Shown: in pieces, positions 32,734 to 42,565 of the stretch
How the letters are laid out: each line of letters begins with the position of its first letter
How positions within the stretch are numbered: the first letter of the stretch is position 1
Assembly: GCF_004125265.1 (NCBI RefSeq)
Contig: NZ_RDTE01000003.1
Span: 5,332,001-5,396,000, forward strand
DNA: 64,000 bases
Direction of reading: 5' to 3'
Source: Streptomyces lydicus
GTDB lineage: Bacteria > Actinomycetota > Actinomycetes > Streptomycetales > Streptomycetaceae
The notes under the pieces: model-generated
Databases searched by the model: none
What the model saw: the letters and a program-made list of their open reading frames with translations, nothing else
What the model was told of the DNA's origin: nothing
Made by a program: the position numbers and the translations under genes

Positions 32734-34035
32734 TCAGACGTGCGCCAGCTCTCGCTCCCGGTCCTCGGAAACGGCTGTGACCTGCGCGTTCGCATCGGCC
32801 GCTGGGGTGCCCGCGGCCTTGGCCGGCGAGCGGGGGAGCAGATGGGCGCGGAGCGTCAGCAGCACCGTCAGGGCCAGTGCCGTACCGGCCAGCGGCACCA
32901 GGAATCCGGTGCTCGGCCCGAAGCCGTCCGCGAGCTGTCCCGCGGAGGTGGCCGCGGCCGCCTGGCCCAGCGCGACCGCGCCGGTCAGCCAGGTGAAGGC
33001 CTCGGTACGGGCGGCGGCCGGCACCAGCGACTCGACCAGCGTGTAGCCGGTGATCAGGGCCGGTGCGATGCACAGGCCGACGACCAGGCCGACCGCGCCG
33101 AGCAGCGGCACCGCGGTCACCGCCCACAACGGGGTGGTGGCCAGTGCCAGCAGCCCGTAGGCGACCAGCAGACGGCGCCGCGGGCCGATCTTCCAGGTGA
33201 TCGCGCCACAGGCGATACCGGCGAGCATGTTGCCGCCCGCGAAGATCCCGTAGAGCACACCGTTGATGCCGGGCTGGCCGATGTGCTGGGTGAAGGCGGT
33301 CAGCGAGACCTGCATTCCGCCGAAGACGGCGCCGATGCCGAGGAACGCCACGATCAGGACGCGTATGCCGGGCACCGACAGCGCCGAGACGCGGGGCCGG
33401 TCGCCGGCCTGCGGACGGTGCACCGGGGGCTGGCTGCGCCGCTGGGAGGCGAACAGCAGCCCGCCGGCCAGCGTCAGCGCGGCCTCGGCGACCAGACCGG
33501 CCGCCGGGTGGATACCGGTGCACAGCGCGGTCGCCAGCACCGGGCCGACGACGAAGGTGAACTCGTCGGTCACCGACTCGAAGGCGGCGGCGGTCGGCAT
33601 CAGCGGGCTGCCGCCGAGCCGGGAGGCCCAGCGGGCCCGCACCATCGGGCCGACCTGCGGTGTCGAGGCGCCCGTGGGGACGGCCACCGCGATCAGCGTC
33701 CACAGGGGGGCGTGGGCGAGGGCGAGGGTGATCAGTGCGGCGACGCCGGCGACGTGCACCAGTACGCCGGGGATCAGCACCGCGCGCTGGCCGAAGCGGT
33801 CGGCGAGCTTGCCGCTCTGCGGGGCGAACAGGGCCATCGCGACGCCGGTGGTCGCGGACACCGCGCCCGCGGTGCCGTACGAGCCGGTGGTGGACTGGAC
33901 GAGCAGCACGATGCCGATCGTCAGCATGGCGAAGGGCTGCCGGGCCAGAAAGCCGGGCAGCAGGAATGTCCATGCACCAGGGGTGCGGAGCAGTGGTCCG
34001 TATCCGGAACGGGAATCCTTGACCGCGGATGCCAC
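32734..34035 (-). CDS. MFS transporter
   Basis: A 433-residue permease with about 12 helices in two halves separated by a charged loop (ASQRRSQPPVHRPQAGDRPR). The motif A region after helix 2 reads GKLADRFGQRAVLIPG. Proton-coupled transport, probably efflux, is inferred; the substrate is unknown. It is transcribed toward the zinc-ribbon gene; the 134-bp gap between them contains a CIRCE-like operator, so the downstream gene has its own promoter. The 363-bp gap upstream (34036-34398) holds a strong hairpin. Confidence 0.88.
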   Translation of the reverse strand: MASAVKDSRSGYGPLLRTPGAWTFLLPGFLARQPFAMLTIGIVLLVQSTTGSYGTAGAVSATTGVAMALFAPQSGKLADRFGQRAVLIPGVLVHVAGVAALITLALAHAPLWTLIAVAVPTGASTPQVGPMVRARWASRLGGSPLMPTAAAFESVTDEFTFVVGPVLATALCTGIHPAAGLVAEAALTLAGGLLFASQRRSQPPVHRPQAGDRPRVSALSVPGIRVLIVAFLGIGAVFGGMQVSLTAFTQHIGQPGINGVLYGIFAGGNMLAGIACGAITWKIGPRRRLLVAYGLLALATTPLWAVTAVPLLGAVGLVVGLCIAPALITGYTLVESLVPAAARTEAFTWLTGAVALGQAAAATSAGQLADGFGPSTGFLVPLAGTALALTVLLTLRAHLLPRSPAKAAGTPAADANAQVTAVSEDRERELAHV

Positions 34036-34255
34036 GGCCGGGCCTTTCTGCCGCCTGGTAGCGCGCCACCCGCGAGGTCGTCACGGGTACGCGCCGAGAG
34101 CTGTCCTCTCGCGCAGGACCGAGTGATACCGCGTGGTCCGCACCGAGAGGGTGGCTGCGTGTGGCAGGAGGACCGCGGCCGCCGAGCGGTCGCGCCAGCT
34201 CTGCATCAGGCAGAGTTGGTTCGTCGATGTGCCTTTTCATCTTACAGGCCGCAGC

Positions 34256-34289
34256 GCGTGAAGCCCTGGGATTGGCCAGGGCTTCACGC
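34256..34289. terminator. Strong hairpin between antiporter and MFS genes
   Basis: GCGTGAAGCCCTGG (34256-34269) and its exact complement (34276-34289) flank a 6-nt loop. It lies downstream of the antiporter stop on the minus strand. A smaller CTCTGC/GCAGAG hairpin is present near 34200-34216. Confidence 0.75.
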
Positions 34290-34398
34290 GAATTTCCTTG
34301 GGATCCGTGGAGATGTGCGCCACATTTCCCGCTTGGTGGAGTGTGCTCCGTGGAGTGCGGGCCGCGCCGTGGCGTCCTCGCCAAGGGCCGCGGCGGCC

Positions 34399-35910
34399 TC
34401 AGTGGTGCCGGTGTCCGCCCGGCCCGCCCGTCCCCAGCCAGCCGGCCAGCTTGCCGCCCTGGGAGACCGCCTGCAGCCGCCGCTCGGCCGCGTCGCGTAC
34501 CGGGTCGGTGGCCACCACCAGCAGCTCGTCGCCGCGCCGCAGCACGGTCGAGGGCGAGGGCACGAAGCTGGAGCCGTCCCGGACGACGAGGGTGACCGCG
34601 GCGCCCGCGGGCATCCGCAGCTCACCGACCTCGACGCCGTGCATACGGGAGGCCGGGCCGATCGAGGTGGACAGCAGATGGCCGCGCAGCCGTTCCAGGG
34701 GAGCGGACTCGATGCCCAGGTCGGCGGCCTCCTCGTCGTCGCCCAGCCGCAGCCGCCTGGCGAGCCAGGGCAGCGTCGGCCCCTGGATCAGGGTGTAGAC
34801 GACGACCAGGACGAAGACGATGTTGAAGACCCGGTCGCTGCCGGGAACGTCGCTCACCATCGGGATCGTGGCCAGCACGATCGGCACCGCGCCGCGCAGT
34901 CCGGCCCAGGACAGCAGGGTCTTCTCCGGCCAGGGCACCCGGAACGGCAGCAGCGCCACAACGACGGACATCGGCCTGGCCACGAGCGTGAGGATCATGC
35001 CGATCAGCAGCGCGGGAACGAAGTCGTCCAGCAGGTTGTGCGGGGTGACCAGCAGGCCGAGCAGTACGAACATCCCGATCTGGCCGATCCAGCCGAGGCC
35101 TTCGGCGAAGCCGCGGGTGGCCGGGGCGTGCGGCAGCTTGGCGTTGCCGAGGATCACCGCGGCCAGATAGACGGCGAGGAAGCCCGAGCCGTGTGCCAGC
35201 GCACCGGCCGCGTAGGCGGAGACCGCGATGGCCATGACCGCGATCGGGTACAGGCCGGACGCGGGCAGCGCCACGTGCCGCAGGCCGTAGGCGCCGAGCC
35301 AGCCGATGGCCAGTCCGAGCGCGGCGCCGATCGCCAGTTCCAGGGCGATCTCGCCGAGCAGGAGGTACCAGTGCTCGACCGGTCCCGCGGTGGAGAAGGC
35401 GACGACGAGGATGACCACGGGGGCGTCGTTGAGGCCGGATTCGGCTTCGAGCACCCCGGTCAGGCGGGCCGGCAGCGGCACGCTGCGCAGTACGGAGAAG
35501 ACGGCCGCGGCATCCGTGGACGAGACCACGGCGCCGATCAGCAGCGCCTGCCGCCAGTCGAGCCCGGCCAGGTAGTGCGCTCCGGCCGCGGTGACCCCCA
35601 CGCTCACCGCGACGCCGACCGTCGACAGCGACACCGCCCGGGGCAGCGCCGGCCTGATCTCTTTCCACTTGGTGCCCAGACCGCCCTCGGCGAGGATCAC
35701 GACCAGCGCGGTATAGCCGAGGAGTTGGGTCAGCTCGGCATTGTCGAAGACGACACCGCCCAGGCCGTCCTGGCCTATGGCGATGCCTATCCCCAGGTAG
35801 ATGAGCAGGCTGGGGAGCCCGCTGCGCGAGGAGAGCCGTACCGCGGCAACCGCGATGAGCAGTACGAGCGAGCAGAACAGCAGGAGTTCGTTGAGGTGGT
35901 CGACAGACAG
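34399..35910 (-). CDS. K+/H+ antiporter (CPA family, NhaP2-like) with apparent CTG start
   Basis: Monovalent cation/proton antiporter with about 12-13 helices and a C-terminal RCK_C/TrkA-C domain (about 415-485; ELRMPAGAAVTLVVRDG to RRGDELLVVATD). Helix motifs include GLPSLLIYLGIGIAIG, SSTDAAAVFSVL (the TDA proton-site motif) and ESGLNDAPVVILV. ATG/GTG/TTG codons first occur at 35700, which would remove two helices. The frame stays open upstream, and a CTG at 35910 is placed 7 nt after GGAAGGA, giving LSVDHLNELLL, as expected for the family. The total is then 503 residues. Confidence 0.85.
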   Translation of the reverse strand: MSVDHLNELLLFCSLVLLIAVAAVRLSSRSGLPSLLIYLGIGIAIGQDGLGGVVFDNAELTQLLGYTALVVILAEGGLGTKWKEIRPALPRAVSLSTVGVAVSVGVTAAGAHYLAGLDWRQALLIGAVVSSTDAAAVFSVLRSVPLPARLTGVLEAESGLNDAPVVILVVAFSTAGPVEHWYLLLGEIALELAIGAALGLAIGWLGAYGLRHVALPASGLYPIAVMAIAVSAYAAGALAHGSGFLAVYLAAVILGNAKLPHAPATRGFAEGLGWIGQIGMFVLLGLLVTPHNLLDDFVPALLIGMILTLVARPMSVVVALLPFRVPWPEKTLLSWAGLRGAVPIVLATIPMVSDVPGSDRVFNIVFVLVVVYTLIQGPTLPWLARRLRLGDDEEAADLGIESAPLERLRGHLLSTSIGPASRMHGVEVGELRMPAGAAVTLVVRDGSSFVPSPSTVLRRGDELLVVATDPVRDAAERRLQAVSQGGKLAGWLGTGGPGGHRHH

Positions 35911-36093
35911 GAGCTGGTCCTTCCTCGCACGGGTTACCGGAGGGGTCTTTCCTTACCGTATCTAGTTACTGAGGCTAACAATTTACCATTACTTGAAGGT
36001 TGGAGGTGCTGGCGATGACTCCGCGTAGGGGTAGCCGGACCCGTGCGCCTATGGTTGCTCCAGCACTCCCACCCTGCCCCTCGAAGGACCGAG

Positions 36094-38817
36094 ATGCCCG
36101 CCAACAAGTCCGGCCCAGTCCCCAGGAAAAAGAAGGGGCGGCGCGGCCGCCTCGTCGCGATCACGGTCGTGCTGCTGCTCGTGGCGGGCATCGGCTTCGG
36201 CGCGTTCTGGGGGGTCAGTACCGTCCGCGCTTCGTTCCCGCAGACCACCGGCTCGCTCAAACTCCCGGGCCTGACCAACCCGGTGGATGTCGTCCGCGAC
36301 GGCAACGGCATTCCGCAGATCTACGCCGACACCGACGAAGACCTCTTCCGCGCCCAGGGGTACGTCCAGGCCCAGGACCGCTTCTGGGAGATGGACGTAC
36401 GGCGCCACATGACCTCCGGCCGGCTCTCGGAGATGTTCGGCAAGAGCGAGGTCAAGACCGACTCGTTCCTGCGCACCCTCGGCTGGCACGACGTGGCGCA
36501 GAAGGAGTACGACACCAAGCTGTCGCCCAGCACCAAGAAGTACCTCCAGTCCTACTCCGCCGGCGTCAACGCCTACCTCAAGGACCACGAGGGTTCGGCG
36601 GTGTCCCTGGAGTACGCGGCGCTGGACTTCCATAACGACTACAAGCCCCAGAAGTGGACGCCGGTCGACTCGGTGGCCTGGCTCAAGGCGATGGCCTGGG
36701 ACCTCCGCGGCAACATGCAGGAGGAGATCGACCGCTCCCTGATGACCAGCCGCTTCACCCCGGAGCAGATCTCCCGGCTCTACCCGGCGTACCCGTACAA
36801 GCGGAACAAGCCGATCGTCGAGGGCGGTGCGGTCGACCCCGCCACCAAGAAGTTCTCCCCCAAGGCTTCGGCGAACGCCACTCCCGCCACCGCCGCGGGC
36901 GCGACCGCGGGCCTGCAGTCGCAGCTGTCCTCGCTGTCCAAGACCCTCGGCAAGGTCCCGGCGCTGCTCGGCCCCAACGGCAACGGCATCGGCTCCAACT
37001 CCTGGGTCGTCTCCGGTGCGCACACCACCACCGGCAAACCGCTGCTCGCCAACGATCCGCACCTGGCGCCGCAGATGCCCTCGCTCTGGTACCAGATGGG
37101 CCTGCACTGCCGTAACACCGGCCCCAAGTGCAACTACGACGTCTCCGGGTTCACCTTCTCCGGTATGCCCGGCGTCGTCATCGGCCACAACCAGGACATC
37201 TCCTGGGGCATGACCAACCTCGGTGCCGACGTCACCGACCTCTACCTGGAGAAGGTCAACGCCGACGGCTACCTCTTCGACAACAAGCAGCAGCCCTTCA
37301 TAACCCGCAAGGAGACCATCAAGGTCGCCGACGGGGAGAGCCGCGAGATCACCGTCCGGTCCACCAGGAACGGGCCGATCGTCTCCGACCGCGACGGCGA
37401 ACTGGCCAATGTCGGCAAGGACGCCCCGGTCGGCACCACCGCACCGGACCGCGGGGACGGCTACGCCGTATCGCTGCGCTGGACCGCGCTGGACCCCGGC
37501 AAGTCCATGGACGCCGTCTTCGAACTGAACCGCGCCAAGGACTGGACCGGCTTCCGCAAGGCCGCCGCGCACTTCGAGGTGCCGTCCCAGAACCTGATCT
37601 ACGCCGACACCAAGGGCAACATCGGCTACCAGGCGCCGGGCCGGATCCCGGTCCGCGGCAAGGGTGACGGCCACTACGACGGCACCCTCCCGGCGCCCGG
37701 CTGGGACCCGAAGTACCAGTGGACCGGCTACATCCCGCAGAAGGCGCTGCCGTACGAGTACAACCCCCAGCGCGGCTTCATCGTCACCGCCAACCAGGCC
37801 GTCACGGACGAGAAGTACCCCTACCTCCTCACCAAGGACTGGGGCTACGGCTCCCGCAGCCAGCGGATCAACGACCTGATCGAGTCGAAGATCAAGGACG
37901 GCGGCAAGGTCTCCACCGACGATATGCAGGCCTTCCAGAAGGACAACAGCAGCGAGATCGCCCGGCTGCTGACGCCGTACCTCACGAAGATCGACATCAA
38001 GGACAAGTACGTCCGCGACGCCCAGCAGCTGCTGGAGGGCTGGGACTTCACCCAGGAGCCCGACTCCGCCGCGGCCGCCTACTTCAACGCGGTCTGGCGC
38101 AACACCCTCAAGCTCGCCTTCGGCAACAAGATGCCCAAGGAACTGCGCCCCGAGGGACAGTGCCTGACCGTCCGCCCGGCGAACGAGACCGGCCCCGCCG
38201 ACGAGAACGACAAGTACCTCCGCGAATGCGGCGAACGGGCCGGCGACACCGCCCAGCCCGACGGCGGCGACCGCTGGTACGAGGTCGTCCGGGGCATCCT
38301 CGACGACCCGAACAACGCCTGGTGGAAGACCGAGGACCGGCCGGGCCGTCCCGGCGACAAGAACCGCGACCAGCTCCTGGCGCACGCCATGGCGGACGCG
38401 CGCTACGAACTGACCTCCAAGCTGGGCAAGAACATCGACACCTGGAGCTGGGGCCGCCTGCACCAGATGTACCTGAAGAACCAGACCCTGGGCACCGACG
38501 GACCCGGCATGCTGCAGGGCCTGTTCAACCGCGGGCCCTGGAACGTCGGCGGCGGTGAGGCCGCGGTCGACGCCACCGGCTGGAACGCCGCCAGCGGCTA
38601 CAAGGTCACCTGGGTCCCGTCGATGCGGATGGTGGTCAACCTCGCCGACCTCGACAAGTCCCGCTGGATCAACCTCACCGGCGCCTCGGGGCACGCGTAC
38701 GACGCCCACTACTACGACCAGACGGACAAGTGGGCCAAGGGCGACCTGCTGCCCTGGGCGTACAGCCAGACCGCCGTCAAGAAGGCGGCCAAGGACACGC
38801 TGACCCTGTCGCCGTAG
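36094..38817 (+). CDS. Penicillin acylase family (Ntn-hydrolase) protein
   Basis: Amide-bond hydrolase of the S45 family, translated as one precursor and cut into alpha and beta chains. The 907-residue protein has a basic N-terminus and one hydrophobic signal/anchor (about 17-38), an alpha chain (about 45-300) with GIPQIYADTDEDLFRAQGYVQAQDRF (in two parts), then the beta-chain start GSNSWVVSG, whose Ser after Gly is the nucleophile. HDNEDISWGMT-type and LIYADTKGNIGYQAPGR regions follow. Probably membrane-anchored or secreted. Homologues act on acylated homoserine lactones, lipopeptides or beta-lactams; the substrate is not readable. Its 5' region (35941-36093) has an AT-rich promoter-like patch. 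Confidence 0.9.
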   Translation: MPANKSGPVPRKKKGRRGRLVAITVVLLLVAGIGFGAFWGVSTVRASFPQTTGSLKLPGLTNPVDVVRDGNGIPQIYADTDEDLFRAQGYVQAQDRFWEMDVRRHMTSGRLSEMFGKSEVKTDSFLRTLGWHDVAQKEYDTKLSPSTKKYLQSYSAGVNAYLKDHEGSAVSLEYAALDFHNDYKPQKWTPVDSVAWLKAMAWDLRGNMQEEIDRSLMTSRFTPEQISRLYPAYPYKRNKPIVEGGAVDPATKKFSPKASANATPATAAGATAGLQSQLSSLSKTLGKVPALLGPNGNGIGSNSWVVSGAHTTTGKPLLANDPHLAPQMPSLWYQMGLHCRNTGPKCNYDVSGFTFSGMPGVVIGHNQDISWGMTNLGADVTDLYLEKVNADGYLFDNKQQPFITRKETIKVADGESREITVRSTRNGPIVSDRDGELANVGKDAPVGTTAPDRGDGYAVSLRWTALDPGKSMDAVFELNRAKDWTGFRKAAAHFEVPSQNLIYADTKGNIGYQAPGRIPVRGKGDGHYDGTLPAPGWDPKYQWTGYIPQKALPYEYNPQRGFIVTANQAVTDEKYPYLLTKDWGYGSRSQRINDLIESKIKDGGKVSTDDMQAFQKDNSSEIARLLTPYLTKIDIKDKYVRDAQQLLEGWDFTQEPDSAAAAYFNAVWRNTLKLAFGNKMPKELRPEGQCLTVRPANETGPADENDKYLRECGERAGDTAQPDGGDRWYEVVRGILDDPNNAWWKTEDRPGRPGDKNRDQLLAHAMADARYELTSKLGKNIDTWSWGRLHQMYLKNQTLGTDGPGMLQGLFNRGPWNVGGGEAAVDATGWNAASGYKVTWVPSMRMVVNLADLDKSRWINLTGASGHAYDAHYYDQTDKWAKGDLLPWAYSQTAVKKAAKDTLTLSP

Positions 38818-38877
38818 GGGCTCTGCCCCTGGGGGCGGGCGGGGTTCCCGCCGCCACCTGGTGATCGCTGCGCCGTC

Positions 38878-38907
38878 GGGCGGGCCGGAAGGACTTCCGG
38901 CCCGCCC
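38878..38907 (+). terminator. Terminator after the penicillin acylase gene
   Basis: GGGCGGGCCGGAAG (38878-38891) and its complement (38894-38907) flank GA. Downstream, GGCCCGCGCTCGCACCC occurs twice in tandem (about 38962-38998), in the non-coding gap 38818-39033. Confidence 0.8.
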
Positions 38908-39033
38908 GGTGTCTTTGCGGCGCCGTTCCGGGCGCGCCGCCCGGCCCGCCGGCGTACACGGCCCCGCGCTCGCACCCGGCCCGCGCTCGCACCCGGCCCG
39001 CCGCCGTATCCGCCGCGCCGTATCCGTTCCGCC

Positions 39034-39717
39034 TCAGCCCTCCGTACGGCCCCCCGGCGCCGTGAACCGGTGCACCGCCGACGGGGTCACCGCGGCATGC
39101 ACATGCCGGTCGTGCGGTTCGGCGGGCACCTCGGCCAGCACCTCCGCGTCATAGAGCAGCACCGCCAGCGACGCCCGCGCACCGGCCCGCTCCAGCCGGG
39201 CCAGCACCCGGTCGTAGGAGCCGCCGCCGCGCCCCAGCCGCAGCCCGCCACGGTCCACCGCGAGCCCCGGCAGCAGCACCACATCCGCCTGGGTGACGGC
39301 CTCGGGGCCCAGCCGGGCTCCGTCCGGTTCCAGCAGCCCCCGGCCGGCCCGTACGAGCCGTTCGGCGCCCTCGTAGCGCGCCCAGTCCAGATCGTTGTCC
39401 GGCAGCAGGACGGGCAGCAGCACCCGCACCCCGGCCGCCCGCAGCCGGTCCAGCAGGGCGCGGGTGGAGGGCTCGCCGCCTATCGACACATAGGCGGCCA
39501 CGGTGGGCGGGCGGCCGGGGCCCCCAGGGCCGCCGGGACCGCCGTGGTTGCCGGGCCCGCCGGGGCGCGCGCCGGCGGCCCCGGCCAACTCGTCCAGCTC
39601 CAGTGTCCGCCGGGCCAGCGCCTCGCCCGCCACGGCGACGACATCCGGCGTCAACGCTCTCCTCACCTCCAGGAGATGCCGCCGCAACCTGCGCTTTCTA
39701 CCGTCGTCAACGCTCAC
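39034..39717 (-). CDS. 5-formyltetrahydrofolate cyclo-ligase
   Basis: ATP-dependent conversion of 5-formyl-THF to methenyl-THF. The 227-residue protein has the family blocks KRRLRRHLLEVRRALT, VAAYVSIGGEPSTRALLDRLRAAGVRVLLPV (in parts), LLPGLAVDRGGLRLGRGGGSYDRVL with the ATP-site Gly-rich loop, and the late PAEPHDRHVHAAVTP. A Gly/Pro-rich insertion (GGPGNHGGPGGPGGPGRP, about 57-74) separates the first two parts. GTG 39717 is the likely start. It diverges from galU, sharing a 69-bp promoter region. Confidence 0.9.
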   Translation of the reverse strand: MSVDDGRKRRLRRHLLEVRRALTPDVVAVAGEALARRTLELDELAGAAGARPGGPGNHGGPGGPGGPGRPPTVAAYVSIGGEPSTRALLDRLRAAGVRVLLPVLLPDNDLDWARYEGAERLVRAGRGLLEPDGARLGPEAVTQADVVLLPGLAVDRGGLRLGRGGGSYDRVLARLERAGARASLAVLLYDAEVLAEVPAEPHDRHVHAAVTPSAVHRFTAPGGRTEG

Positions 39718-39786
39718 TGTGTGCCCTTGCTCCCGCTCTCTTGCGCTTTTCGCCAGACCCTCATCATCGTTCCGATAGAGCCGGTT

Positions 39787-40701
39787 ATGGTGGCGCGCAT
39801 GACCCCATCGCACACACGGATCAGCAAGGCTGTCATCCCCGCGGCCGGCCTCGGTACCCGGTTTCTCCCCGCCACCAAGGCCACACCCAAGGAGATGCTC
39901 CCGGTCGTCGACAAGCCCGCCATCCAGTACGTGGTGGAGGAGGCGGCCGCCGCCGGACTCTCCGACGTGCTGATGGTGACCGGACGCAACAAGCGCCCGC
40001 TGGAGGACCACTTCGACCGCAATTACGAGCTCGAAGAGGCCCTGCACCGCAAGGGCGACGAGTCCCGGCTCGCCAAGGTGCAGGAGTCCAGCGACCTGGC
40101 GACCATGCACTACGTACGGCAGGGCGACCCCAGGGGCCTGGGCCACGCGGTGCTGTGTGCCGCGCCGCACGTGGGCGACCAGCCCTTCGCGGTCCTCCTC
40201 GGTGACGACCTGATCGACCCCCGTGACCCGCTGCTGGCGCGCATGGTCGAGATACAGGAGCAGTACGGCGGCTCCGTGATCGCCCTCATGGAGGTCGACC
40301 CGGCGCAGATCCACCTCTACGGCTGCGCCGCCGCCGCGCCCACCGGCGACGACGATGTCGTGGCCGTCTCCGACCTGGTCGAGAAGCCCGACCCGGCCGA
40401 GGCCCCCAGCAACCTCGCCATCATCGGCCGTTACGTCCTCGACCCGGCCGTCTTCGAGGTGCTGCGCAAGACCGCCCCGGGCCGCGGCGGTGAGATCCAG
40501 CTCACCGACGCCCTCCAGGCGCTGGCCGCCGACCCCGCCCTGGGCGGCCCGGTGCACGGCGTGGTCTTCAAGGGCCGCCGCTATGACACCGGCGACCGGG
40601 GCGACTATCTGCGTGCCATTGTCCGACTGGCATGCGAACGTGAGGACCTGGGCCCGGACTTCCGGTCCTGGCTTCGCAGTTACGTCACCGAGGAGATGTG
40701 A
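39787..40701 (+). CDS. galU: UTP-glucose-1-phosphate uridylyltransferase
   Basis: Makes UDP-glucose for envelope and exopolysaccharide synthesis. The protein (about 304 residues) carries the nucleotidyltransferase signature AGLGTRFLPATKATPKEMLP with the VVDKPAIQY substrate block, GLGHAVLCA, LLGDDLID with metal-binding Asp residues, and YDTGDRGDYLRA near the C-terminus. Start at ATG 39787 or ATG 39799 (MTPSHTR); the second agrees better with close homologues. Its stop is 4 nt from the moeA start, so it heads the molybdenum cofactor operon. Confidence 0.93.
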   Translation: MVARMTPSHTRISKAVIPAAGLGTRFLPATKATPKEMLPVVDKPAIQYVVEEAAAAGLSDVLMVTGRNKRPLEDHFDRNYELEEALHRKGDESRLAKVQESSDLATMHYVRQGDPRGLGHAVLCAAPHVGDQPFAVLLGDDLIDPRDPLLARMVEIQEQYGGSVIALMEVDPAQIHLYGCAAAAPTGDDDVVAVSDLVEKPDPAEAPSNLAIIGRYVLDPAVFEVLRKTAPGRGGEIQLTDALQALAADPALGGPVHGVVFKGRRYDTGDRGDYLRAIVRLACEREDLGPDFRSWLRSYVTEEM

Positions 40702-40705
40702 GACG

Positions 40706-42022
40706 TTGAACCACGCCACCGGCCGGACCCGCCACCAGGACCGTGTCTGGTCGGTGGCCGAGCACCTCGACGACGTCCTGGCGAAGATCGCCCCGCTGGA
40801 CCCGATCGAGCTGCAGCTCCTCGAAGCCCAGGGCTGTGTCCTGGTCGAGGACATCACGGTCCCCGTCGCCCTGCCGCCCTTCGACAACAGCTCCATGGAC
40901 GGCTACGCGGTCCGCGCCGCCGATGTCGCGGGCGCCACACAAGAGGCACCGGTCACCCTCACCGTCCTCGGCGATGTCGCGGCGGGCAGCGGCGCACTGC
41001 CCGAGATCGGCCCCGGCCAGGCCGCCCGCATCATGACCGGCGCCCCGCTGCCGCCCGGCGCCGAGGCCGTCGTCCCCGTCGAATGGACCGACGGCGGCAC
41101 GGGCGAGGGGCCGGCCGTCACGATGCGCGCCCACAGCGCCGCCCCCCAGGACGCCGCGGGCGAGGTCCGCGTCCACCGCCCGGCCGCCGCCGGCGCCCAT
41201 ATCCGCACCCGCGGCAGCGATGCCGCCGAAGGCGAGCCGGCCCTGCGGGCGGGCACGGTCCTCGGCCCCTCCCAGATCGGCCTGCTCGCCGCCATCGGCC
41301 GCGGCACGGTCACGGTCTGCCCCCGCCCCCGGGTCGTGGTGCTGTCGACCGGCAGTGAACTGGTCCAGCCCGGCGAGGCGTTGGGCCCCGGGCAGATCCA
41401 CGACTCCAACAGCTTCCAGCTCACCGCCGCCGCCCGCGCCGCCGGTGCCATCCCCTACCGCGTCGGCGCCGTCGCGGACGACGCCGACACCCTCCGCTCC
41501 ACCCTGGAGGACCAGCTCATCCGGGCCGATCTCCTGGTCACCAGCGGCGGCGTCAGCGTCGGCGCGTACGACGTGGTCAAGGAGACCCTGACCGCCCTGT
41601 CCGCCGACGACGGCACGGTCGAGTTCCGCACGCTCGCCATGCAGCCGGGCAAACCCCAGGGCTTCGGCCTCATCGGCCCCGACCGCACCCCGCTCCTCGC
41701 GCTGCCCGGCAACCCCGTCAGCTCGTACGTCTCCTTCGAGCTGTTCGTCCGGCCCGCCATCCGGGCCCTGATGGGGCTGCCCGAGGTGCACCGCCCGGTC
41801 ACCCCCGCCCGGTGCACCGACGCCATCGCCTCCTCCCCCAAGGGGAAGCGCCAGTTCCTGCGCGGTGCCTACGACGCCGACGCCGGCACGGTCACCCCCG
41901 TCGGCGGCGCCGGCTCCCACCTGATCAAGGCCATGGCGCACGCCAACGCCCTGATCATCGTCCCCGAAGACACCACCGAGGTCGCCGCGGGCTCGGACGT
42001 GGACATCGTCCTGCTCGGATAG
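40706..42022 (+). CDS. moeA: Molybdopterin molybdenumtransferase
   Basis: Inserts molybdate into adenylylated molybdopterin. The 438-residue protein has the MoeA N-terminal core (DPIELQLLEAQGCVL; PPFDNSSMDGYAVRAADV), domain III with TGSELVQPGEAL and TSGGVSVGAYD, GNPVSSYVSFE, and a C-terminal domain IV. TTG 40706 is chosen as start: GAGGAG lies upstream, the codon is 4 nt after the galU stop, and no ATG or GTG fits without losing conserved N-terminal residues. Confidence 0.9.
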   Translation: MNHATGRTRHQDRVWSVAEHLDDVLAKIAPLDPIELQLLEAQGCVLVEDITVPVALPPFDNSSMDGYAVRAADVAGATQEAPVTLTVLGDVAAGSGALPEIGPGQAARIMTGAPLPPGAEAVVPVEWTDGGTGEGPAVTMRAHSAAPQDAAGEVRVHRPAAAGAHIRTRGSDAAEGEPALRAGTVLGPSQIGLLAAIGRGTVTVCPRPRVVVLSTGSELVQPGEALGPGQIHDSNSFQLTAAARAAGAIPYRVGAVADDADTLRSTLEDQLIRADLLVTSGGVSVGAYDVVKETLTALSADDGTVEFRTLAMQPGKPQGFGLIGPDRTPLLALPGNPVSSYVSFELFVRPAIRALMGLPEVHRPVTPARCTDAIASSPKGKRQFLRGAYDADAGTVTPVGGAGSHLIKAMAHANALIIVPEDTTEVAAGSDVDIVLLG

Positions 42023-42082
42023 CCCGCTGCCGCCGGGGGTACGGTGTCGTCCCACAGGCGGCAGTTTGGTACCGGGAGAACG

Positions 42083-42565
42083 ATGAGCAGCGGCCAGCAA
42101 CACCTCACCCATCTCGACGCGGCGGGCGCGGCGCGGATGGTCGACGTCTCCGCGAAGGACGTCACCGCCCGCACCGCCGCCGCCCGCGGCCGCGTCCTGG
42201 TCTCCTCGCAGGTCATCGAGCTGCTGCGGGGCGAGGGCATGCCCAAGGGAGACGCCCTGGCCACCGCCCGGATCGCCGGCATCATGGGCGCCAAGCGCAC
42301 CCCCGAGCTGATCCCGCTGTGCCACCCGCTGGCCGTCTCCGGCGTCACGGTGGACCTCTCCCTCACCGACGACGCCGTCGAGATCACGGCCACCGTCAAG
42401 ACCACCGACCGCACGGGCGTCGAGATGGAGGCCCTGACCGCCGTCTCGGTCGCCGCGCTCACCGTCGTCGACATGGTCAAGGCCGTCGACAAGGCAGCGG
42501 TGATCTCCGACATCCGTGTGGAGGAGAAGACCGGCGGCAAGTCCGGCGACTGGAGCCGGTCATGA
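42083..42565 (+). CDS. moaC: Cyclic pyranopterin monophosphate synthase
   Basis: Second step of molybdopterin biosynthesis. The 160-residue protein has HLDAAGAARMVDVSAKDVT, the IAGIMGAKRTPELIPLCHPL block (substrate site), the VEMEALTAVSVAALTVVDM region with the catalytic Asp, and KAVDKAAVISDI with the conserved Lys residues. GGGAGAA precedes ATG 42083. Its TGA overlaps the mogA ATG (ATGA). Confidence 0.95.
   Translation: MSSGQQHLTHLDAAGAARMVDVSAKDVTARTAAARGRVLVSSQVIELLRGEGMPKGDALATARIAGIMGAKRTPELIPLCHPLAVSGVTVDLSLTDDAVEITATVKTTDRTGVEMEALTAVSVAALTVVDMVKAVDKAAVISDIRVEEKTGGKSGDWSRS

Noticed and set aside
34130..34250. tRNA-like fold between MFS and antiporter genes
   Set aside because: Short hairpins occur, but no acceptor stem, anticodon arm and T-loop combination can be made.
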